Assembly: GCA_003512875.1 (NCBI GenBank)
Contig: DONZ01000220.1
Location: 1 to 11,068, forward strand
Direction of reading: 5' to 3'
Length of the DNA stretch: 11,068 nucleotides
DNA from: Desulfovibrio sp.
Lineage (GTDB): Bacteria; Desulfobacterota; Desulfovibrionia; Desulfovibrionales; Desulfovibrionaceae
In this document: piece by piece, positions 6,857-11,068 of the stretch
How the letters are laid out: each line of letters opens with the position of its first letter
Position numbering within the stretch: the first letter of the stretch is position 1
Notes under the pieces: model-generated
What the model saw: only the letters and a program-made list of their open reading frames with translations
Database searches by the model: none
Told to the model about the DNA's origin: nothing
Translations under genes and position numbers: made by a program

Positions 6857-7870
6857 TTAGTTTTTTCTCTCATGCTTGAGGTCGTAACACCTATATATCT
6901 CCGCCCCAAACTCTTTCATAAGCAATTGAATTTGCGCGTTATTCTCAGCTTTTTCACGCAATTCGTCATCACTTACCAGTTCATACGCAACAATGGTCGA
7001 CTGTATTTTAACGGTTCTCTGCAAAAAAGTACAGAGCAAATTTTCAAGCTGGTTTTTCACTTTGCCAAAAATTGTCGCTTGAGGTCCGGAAGAAACTTTA
7101 ATAAAACACCGTTCTTTAGTCAACACAACGTTCAGCCCCTGCAAAAGAGGAATATACTCCATAGGAAAGCCGTGTTCCTCGCAATAGGATAAGAACGCCG
7201 TCCAATCAAGCGCTTCTTTTTCTTCCCCGGCAAGCGCGTTTTCCGAAAACAAATCCAGAAAAACATCTCCGCCGTGGGCAGACACGGCAAGGCGGGCTTC
7301 CTCATCGGAATAATCGCCCGGTTCTTCCGCTTCCTGAAAACCTGACTCGGAAAAAGCGTTTGAAAACGCCGTCAAAGGTGTATTGATGATATTTTCAGCG
7401 TCAATGGGAATATTTTTTTCCGGGCTTGAACTTTTAAACGCCCGATTTTGGTTTTCAGCCTGCGCCTTTCGGGCTTCTTGGATTTTCTGCTTATAATCCG
7501 GGACAATTTCCTTTTTCGGCTGTGCCGCTAAAGGGTTTCCGGCTGAAACATTTTCCGTATTTTCTCTTGTTTCAGCAGAAAAACTTTCTTTTGCAAGCGC
7601 GTTTTCTTTTGCAAAAACAGGGACGGCGAAACGTTTTTTTCCTTCTTCGCCAAGCCTGCCGGCATTATCCGCATCGCAAGGTTCTTTGGCTTTTTTAGCC
7701 TGCTCTATGATATTCTGAAATTCCCGCTTTTTGGCTTCGACAATCTCTGTTTCATCGGAATACGATTTGTGAGAAACTGTTTCCGCCCCCTTTTCCGCAA
7801 GAATGTTCTCGCAAGGGGCAGCTACTCCCCCGGCATACCGCCTTTCCGCGTATCCGGTACAAGAACTTTT
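6857..7870 (-). CDS. dnaX: dnaX 3' part: linker and C-terminal tau domain, in the -1 frame
   Basis: This frame is open from just after a TGA at 7873-7871 down to a TAA at 6857-6859 (337 codons). Its first 16 or so codons overlap the end of the upstream dnaX ORF. From about 7815 onward it encodes a long linker rich in A, E, K and N, as expected for DnaX domain IV, and then a folded C-terminal region from about 7320 (DYSDEEARLAV onward) with a W-T-A-F-L-S-Y segment and a final MKEFGAEIYRCYDL motif resembling the last strand-helix unit of DnaX tau, the part that holds the polymerase alpha subunit and DnaB helicase in E. coli. No convincing ribosome site and start codon exist inside it for independent expression; a TTG at 7375 would give only the last 172 residues. 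It is therefore best seen as the second half of dnaX, reached by a -1 shift or separated by a one-base deletion. Joined product: about 709 residues. Confidence 0.8.
   Translation of the reverse strand, partial: KSSCTGYAERRYAGGVAAPCENILAEKGAETVSHKSYSDETEIVEAKKREFQNIIEQAKKAKEPCDADNAGRLGEEGKKRFAVPVFAKENALAKESFSAETRENTENVSAGNPLAAQPKKEIVPDYKQKIQEARKAQAENQNRAFKSSSPEKNIPIDAENIINTPLTAFSNAFSESGFQEAEEPGDYSDEEARLAVSAHGGDVFLDLFSENALAGEEKEALDWTAFLSYCEEHGFPMEYIPLLQGLNVVLTKERCFIKVSSGPQATIFGKVKNQLENLLCTFLQRTVKIQSTIVAYELVSDDELREKAENNAQIQLLMKEFGAEIYRCYDLKHERKN
7822..7870 (-). other. dnaX frame overlap: candidate -1 frameshift zone
   Basis: Both dnaX frames are open only in these 49 bases, so any shift must happen here. 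On the - strand the zone begins inside an A5 run (GAAAAAG, As at 7871-7867) and ends in a G5 run (7831-7827) right before the TAG stop at 7824-7822. In the original frame the codons are GAA AAA GTT and CCG GGG GAG TAG; AAA or GGG can each re-pair one base back. GGGGGAG and CTGCCCC (7831-7815) can form a short hairpin with one G-G mismatch and TAG as its loop. The classic heptamer A AAA AAG of E. coli dnaX is not present in the right phase. Confidence 0.5.
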
Positions 7871-8985
7871 TCAAGAGGAAGCAAACGGGGCAGCAGCGTT
7901 AAATTCAGGAGCAAAAGCTCAAGCGCGGCAGCAGGTTCGTAGCTCTGCAAAATACGGCGTTGGTTTTCCAAAACCATCTGCCATGCCGCATGCAGAAAAG
8001 CCGTGGAAAAATAACTTGCGTTTTCTTCAAGACGCACCACCTCACGCAAAGGCAAATCGGATAGAATTTCTTTTCCGGCTTCCTTGAGCATGAACAAATT
8101 ACGCAGCAAACGCACAAGTTCCCCCAAAAAGAAACCGATATCAACACCTTCAGCCAGCACATCACGCACAAGCACAGTCGTTTTTGCGACATCTTGCTTC
8201 TGCATGGCCTGCAAGAGCCTGTCCATGACTTCAATGCCCGCAAGTCCCAAGGTCTGGCGCACAATACGGCTCTCCAGCCTGTACCCTTCTACATCATCGG
8301 GAGAAAGCGCCAAACACTGCCCGAGCAAAGACATGGAATCACGCACGCTGCCCATGGCGCGGCGGGCGATAAGGGACAGGGCTTCCTCTTCAAAGGCGAT
8401 ATGTTCTTTTTGCAGAACGGAAGCCAAATGCTTTTCAATGCTCTGTTCGGGCACTTGTTTAAAAACATAGAGCTGGCAGCGGCTCAAAATGGTAATGGGA
8501 AATTTATGCTGTTCCGTCGTGGCAAGAATGAAAACAACGCCGCGGGGAGGTTCTTCCAACGTTTTCAATAACGCATTGAACGCTTCCTTTGTCAGCATGT
8601 GGGCTTCATCGATGATGATAACCTTATACCGCCCTTCCAAAGGCGAATAACCGATAGATTCCCTGAGCCTGCGCACATCGTCAATGCCCCGGTTCGACGC
8701 TCCGTCAATTTCAACGACATCGACAAACGCCCCCTGCGTGATACGCCTGCACGCTTCACACTCGTTGCAGGGTTCGGCTGTCGGGGCGTTTGCGCAATTC
8801 AATGCTTTGGCAAAAATTCTCGCAAGCGTGGTTTTTCCCACCCCTCTTGTTCCGCTCAGCAGATACGCGGGCGCGACCTTATCCTGCAAAGAAGCGAGGG
8901 AAAGCACCTTTTTTACGGTATCCTGCCCCACAACTTCGGCAAACGTTTGAGGACGGTATTTTGCTGCAAGGGAAATATTCGCCAT
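7822..8985 (-). CDS. dnaX: DNA polymerase III clamp-loader subunit DnaX, gamma-like part
   Basis: ATPase of the DNA polymerase III clamp loader, which opens and loads the sliding clamp at primed sites. The 387 residues contain domains I-III: Walker A GTRGVGKT at 45-52, four zinc-binding cysteines at 64, 73, 76 and 79 (the same numbers as in E. coli), Walker B DEAH at 126-129, the sensor ATTE at 155-158 and the SRC arginine finger at 168-170. Domain III ends with an A-L-E-L-L-L-L-N-L helix near residue 360 and the ORF stops soon after, at KGGMPGE. The product is thus close to a gamma subunit, while tau-specific domains lie in the -1 frame. The start at 8985 has a weak TTGAG eight bases upstream and lies 14 bases after the ilvE stop, so it is probably the second gene of an ilvE-dnaX-ybaB transcript. 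Confidence 0.95.
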   Translation of the reverse strand: MANISLAAKYRPQTFAEVVGQDTVKKVLSLASLQDKVAPAYLLSGTRGVGKTTLARIFAKALNCANAPTAEPCNECEACRRITQGAFVDVVEIDGASNRGIDDVRRLRESIGYSPLEGRYKVIIIDEAHMLTKEAFNALLKTLEEPPRGVVFILATTEQHKFPITILSRCQLYVFKQVPEQSIEKHLASVLQKEHIAFEEEALSLIARRAMGSVRDSMSLLGQCLALSPDDVEGYRLESRIVRQTLGLAGIEVMDRLLQAMQKQDVAKTTVLVRDVLAEGVDIGFFLGELVRLLRNLFMLKEAGKEILSDLPLREVVRLEENASYFSTAFLHAAWQMVLENQRRILQSYEPAAALELLLLNLTLLPRLLPLEKVLVPDTRKGGMPGE

Positions 8986-8999
8986 GACAAAAACTCAAA

Positions 9000-9929
9000 T
9001 CAATAAGAATAAGGGGTAAGCCATTCTTTGTATTTAGGATTATTGCCCTGGACAATTTCAAAGAACGCTTTTTGCAATACTTTCGTCACTTCGCCGGCTC
9101 TGCCCTGTCCGATAATGCGGTTGTCGATTTCGCGTACGGGGGTGACTTCGGCGGCGGTGCCACTGAAGAAGACTTCATCGGCGCAGTAAACCTCGTCACG
9201 GGTGAACTGCGTTTCAACGACTTCATAGCCCAAGTCTTTGGCAAGAGTGATTACGCTCGCCCTGTTGATACCTTCCAAAATGGAAGTGAGAGGCGTTGTT
9301 TTAATGGTTTTGCCGCGCACGATGAAAACATTTTCGCCTGTGGCTTCGGAAACGAAACCATTCGTATCAAGCATGAGAGCTTCATCATAACCGTCGCGCA
9401 CAGCTTCGATTTTCGCAAGCACGGAGTTCACATAGTTTCCGCTTGCTTTCGCTTTGCCCATATGGGTATTCGGGTGCATACGGTTAAAAGAACTGGTTCT
9501 CACGCGCACGCCCATTTCGAGAGCTTCCGCTCCGAGATACGCTCCCCAGTTCCAAACGGCGATAATTGTATTGATGGGGTTTTCTCCGGGATATACGCCA
9601 AGGCTCCCGAAGCCCACGAAACTGAGCGGACGGATATACGCGGAGCTCATCTTGTTGGCGACAAGGGTATCGATGGTCGCCTTGCAAAGCTCATCAACAT
9701 TATAAGGGCAGGGCAAAGCCAAAATTTTGGAAGAATTCACCATGCGCTGCATATGCTCGCGAAGCCGGAATACGGCTGACTGCCCGTTGGCGCACTTATA
9801 CGCGCGGATCCCCTCGAAATATCCTGTTCCGTAATGCAACGCATGTGTCAAAACGTGAATCTTGGCGTCGCTCCAAGGAACAAGTTCACCGTCAAACCAA
9901 ATAAATGGGGTAGGTTCCAAACCCGGCAT
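9000..9929 (-). CDS. ilvE: Branched-chain amino acid aminotransferase (class IV PLP enzyme)
   Basis: Transfers amino groups between glutamate and the keto acids of leucine, isoleucine and valine; last step of their synthesis, in the cytoplasm. At 309 residues it has the usual IlvE length. Family marks are HALHYGTGYFEGIRAY at 29-44, R-L-x-E-H-x-x-R-M around 56-63, the cofactor-binding lysine K161 in AKASGNY, and DTNGFVSEATGENVF, the conserved stretch that closes the PLP site; FSGTAAEVTPV near the C terminus is also typical. The W at 126 and GAYLG at 129-133 place it near IlvE rather than D-amino acid transaminase. AAAGGAG (9942-9936) is 6 bases from the ATG at 9929. It is the first gene after a good promoter at 9983-10011 and precedes dnaX by 14 bases. 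Confidence 0.95.
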   Translation of the reverse strand: MPGLEPTPFIWFDGELVPWSDAKIHVLTHALHYGTGYFEGIRAYKCANGQSAVFRLREHMQRMVNSSKILALPCPYNVDELCKATIDTLVANKMSSAYIRPLSFVGFGSLGVYPGENPINTIIAVWNWGAYLGAEALEMGVRVRTSSFNRMHPNTHMGKAKASGNYVNSVLAKIEAVRDGYDEALMLDTNGFVSEATGENVFIVRGKTIKTTPLTSILEGINRASVITLAKDLGYEVVETQFTRDEVYCADEVFFSGTAAEVTPVREIDNRIIGQGRAGEVTKVLQKAFFEIVQGNNPKYKEWLTPYSY

Positions 9930-9935
9930 AGTATT

Positions 9936-9942
9936 CTCCTTT
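9936..9942 (-). promoter_or_regulatory. Ribosome binding site of ilvE
   Basis: AAAGGAG on the - strand, six bases before the ATG at 9929. It is the strongest Shine-Dalgarno site on this strand and fits ilvE heading the operon. Confidence 0.85.
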
Positions 9943-9982
9943 CACGGCATGATGCCTGTATGTTGATATCTTGTAACATAAA

Positions 9983-10011
9983 AGTATACGTATCTAAGCT
10001 CCAATGGTCAA
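9983..10011 (-). promoter_or_regulatory. Sigma70-type promoter for ilvE-dnaX-ybaB
   Basis: On the - strand, TTGACC (10011 to 10006) and TATACT (9988 to 9983) are spaced by exactly 17 bases; each matches consensus at five of six positions. Transcription would start near 9976, leaving a leader of about 47 bases before the ilvE ATG. No leader peptide or attenuator hairpin is visible in that short leader. Confidence 0.78.
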
Positions 10012-10030
10012 GCATTATTAGGCATGCTTG
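10009..10030 (+). repeat. Inverted repeat across the divergent -35 region, possible operator
   Basis: CAAGCAT (10009-10015) and ATGCTTG (10024-10030) are perfect inverted copies with an 8-base spacer, so the arms repeat every 15 bases. The left arm overlaps the -35 box of the ilvE promoter and the right arm overlaps the -35 box of the candidate + strand promoter. The arrangement suits a dimeric regulator acting on both directions, but no regulator gene is seen and a 7-bp repeat may arise by chance. Confidence 0.4.
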
Positions 10031-10056
10031 GAAAAATATTTATACGCATTTTTAAT
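10028..10056 (+). promoter_or_regulatory. Candidate promoter for the purine permease
   Basis: TTGGAA (10028-10033), a 17-base spacer and TTTAAT (10051-10056) form a possible sigma70 promoter, back to back with the ilvE promoter. It would give a long leader of about 160 bases. A weaker alternative is TTGCAA (10149-10154), 17 bases, TAAAAA (10172-10177), with a leader of about 40 bases. Neither is decisive. The stretch between them (10057-10148) holds a T8 run at about 10140-10147 and no gene that I can support. Confidence 0.4.
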
Positions 10057-10223
10057 CTTTTCACAATTTTGTAAATTTTTGCCTGTCTCCGGCGAATGGC
10101 GGATTTCCGGCATAATGTTCCCCGCACCTTCCCGATGTCTTTTTTTTCTTGCAACTTACTAAAACCTTTGCTAAAAATTTTCTTTCAACAGTATCAACCT
10201 TAAACAATACGGAAGGGAAAAAC

Positions 10224-11068
10224 ATGGATATCAATGCCTATTTCAAAATCAAAGAAAAAGGTTCGACAATCAGAACGGAAGTTTTGGCAGGTATCACGAC
10301 CTTTATGACTATGGCGTATATTTTGGCGGTCAACCCAAGTATTTTAAGCGCGGCGGGCATGGACGCAAGTTCTGTTTTTGCGGCAACAGCCCTAAGTTCC
10401 GCCATAGCAACCGCAATCATGGCGCTGTATGCCAACCTGCCCGTAGGTCTTGCGCCGGGCATGGGGCTTAATGCTTTTTTCGCGTTCAGCGTTTGCCTCG
10501 GCATGGGATATTCCTGGCAATTCGCCCTAACCGCCGTTTTTCTGGAAGGTCTTATTTTCATTCTTCTGACAATCACCAATCTGCGCGAAGCTATTCTAAA
10601 CTGCATACCTTTTGATTTGAAAAAAGCCATTTCAGCGGGTATCGGACTTTTTATCGCCTTTATCGGCCTGCAGGGTTCGGGCATTGTCATCGACAATCCG
10701 GCGACGCTTGTTTCCATGGGAAACATCACAAGCCCTAACGCCATTGTCACCATTATCGGACTTTTCGCCGTTTCCGTCATGTTGATATATAAAATCCGCG
10801 GCGCCTTGTTATACGGAATTTTATTCGCAACCGTTATCGGAGCGTTCTTAGGCGTTACCAAATTGGACACATTGTCCGCTTCAAGTTTTTTAACCCTGCC
10901 GAGTTTTGCGCCGACATTCTGGCAATTTGATTTCTCACAGGTTTTCACCACCGATATGCTCTTTGTTTTGACAACATTCCTTTTTGTCGACCTTTTCGAT
11001 ACGGTGGGAACGCTTGTCGGCGTCGCGACCAAAGGCGATCTCTTGGACAAAGACGGACGGCTTCCGGA
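10224..11068 (+). CDS. NCS2-type purine permease, AzgA/PbuG-like (3' end outside window)
   Basis: Cytoplasmic membrane carrier for purine bases (adenine, guanine or hypoxanthine) by proton symport, in the COG2252 (AzgA-like) branch of the NCS2 family. The visible 281 codons open with a short polar lead (MDINAYFKIKEKGS) and TEVLAGITTFMTMAYILAVNP at 18-38, the usual first helix. GMGLNAFF at 79-86 and FDTVGTLVG at 258-266 are strong family signatures around the substrate site. At least six hydrophobic helices can be seen. Family members are about 430-450 residues, so roughly one third is missing because the window ends. GGAAGG at 10211-10216 is spaced 7 bases from the ATG at 10224. It is divergent from ilvE. 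The exact base transported cannot be told; I saw no purine riboswitch in the leader. Confidence 0.92.
   Translation, partial: MDINAYFKIKEKGSTIRTEVLAGITTFMTMAYILAVNPSILSAAGMDASSVFAATALSSAIATAIMALYANLPVGLAPGMGLNAFFAFSVCLGMGYSWQFALTAVFLEGLIFILLTITNLREAILNCIPFDLKKAISAGIGLFIAFIGLQGSGIVIDNPATLVSMGNITSPNAIVTIIGLFAVSVMLIYKIRGALLYGILFATVIGAFLGVTKLDTLSASSFLTLPSFAPTFWQFDFSQVFTTDMLFVLTTFLFVDLFDTVGTLVGVATKGDLLDKDGRLP

Noticed and set aside
7822..7870. Canonical E. coli-type dnaX slippery heptamer
   Set aside because: The run is GAAAAAG with codons GAA AAA GTT, so A AAA AAG is neither complete nor in the right phase; only single-codon slippage is possible.
10057..10223. Purine riboswitch in the permease leader
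   Set aside because: I could not find the conserved purine aptamer core or a convincing three-way junction, and no clear terminator stem precedes the T8 run near 10140.
10238..11050. 270-codon open frame on the - strand opposite the purine permease
   Set aside because: The + strand permease shows clear family motifs in a frame that runs off the window; the antisense frame is a compositional shadow.

Overview
The window reads as bacterial chromosome with moderate GC (mid-40s percent by eye), standard genetic code, Shine-Dalgarno-led genes and sigma70-like promoters. The gene content is that of a Gram-negative anaerobe: tripartite tricarboxylate (TTT) transport genes, an oxygen-sensitive type iron-sulfur L-serine dehydratase, a periplasmic binding protein, and an ilvE-dnaX-ybaB cluster. 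My impression is a low-GC member of the Desulfovibrionaceae or a relative, but that is inference from protein style; no marker gene settles it.

Left part (1-4870, all + strand). A strong hairpin with a T-tract (6-42) closes or attenuates an upstream gene outside the window, probably the TTT binding protein tctC. Then come tctB (104-550; an in-frame TGA at 95-97 separates it from a better-placed upstream start), tctA (565-2070), a YtcJ-type metal-dependent amidohydrolase (2067-3713, ATGA overlap with tctA) and an orphan NitT/TauT-type periplasmic binding protein (3738-4817), closed by a terminator (4832-4870). Tight spacing argues for one transcript. It looks like a scavenging unit: import of a small, probably anionic or amide-type compound, cytoplasmic hydrolysis, and a second binding protein that has no ABC partner here.

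Middle and right part (5002-9929, all - strand). From right to left: ilvE, dnaX, ybaB, then a terminator, then sdaA with its own promoter whose -35 box lies inside that terminator. dnaX is split over two frames: frame 1 encodes a complete gamma-like product (domains I-III, 387 aa) and the linker plus C-terminal tau domain lie in the -1 frame, with a 49-base overlap. This is either programmed frameshifting, a natural single-base deletion, or a sequence error. recR, the usual partner after ybaB, is not here.

Far right (9930-11068). A 293-base divergent regulatory region carries a convincing ilvE promoter on the - strand, a candidate promoter on the + strand, and a 7-bp inverted repeat that touches both -35 boxes. 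It is followed by the first 281 codons of an AzgA/PbuG-type (NCS2, COG2252-like) purine permease that runs off the window. No tRNA, rRNA, CRISPR array, insertion sequence or prophage sign was seen.
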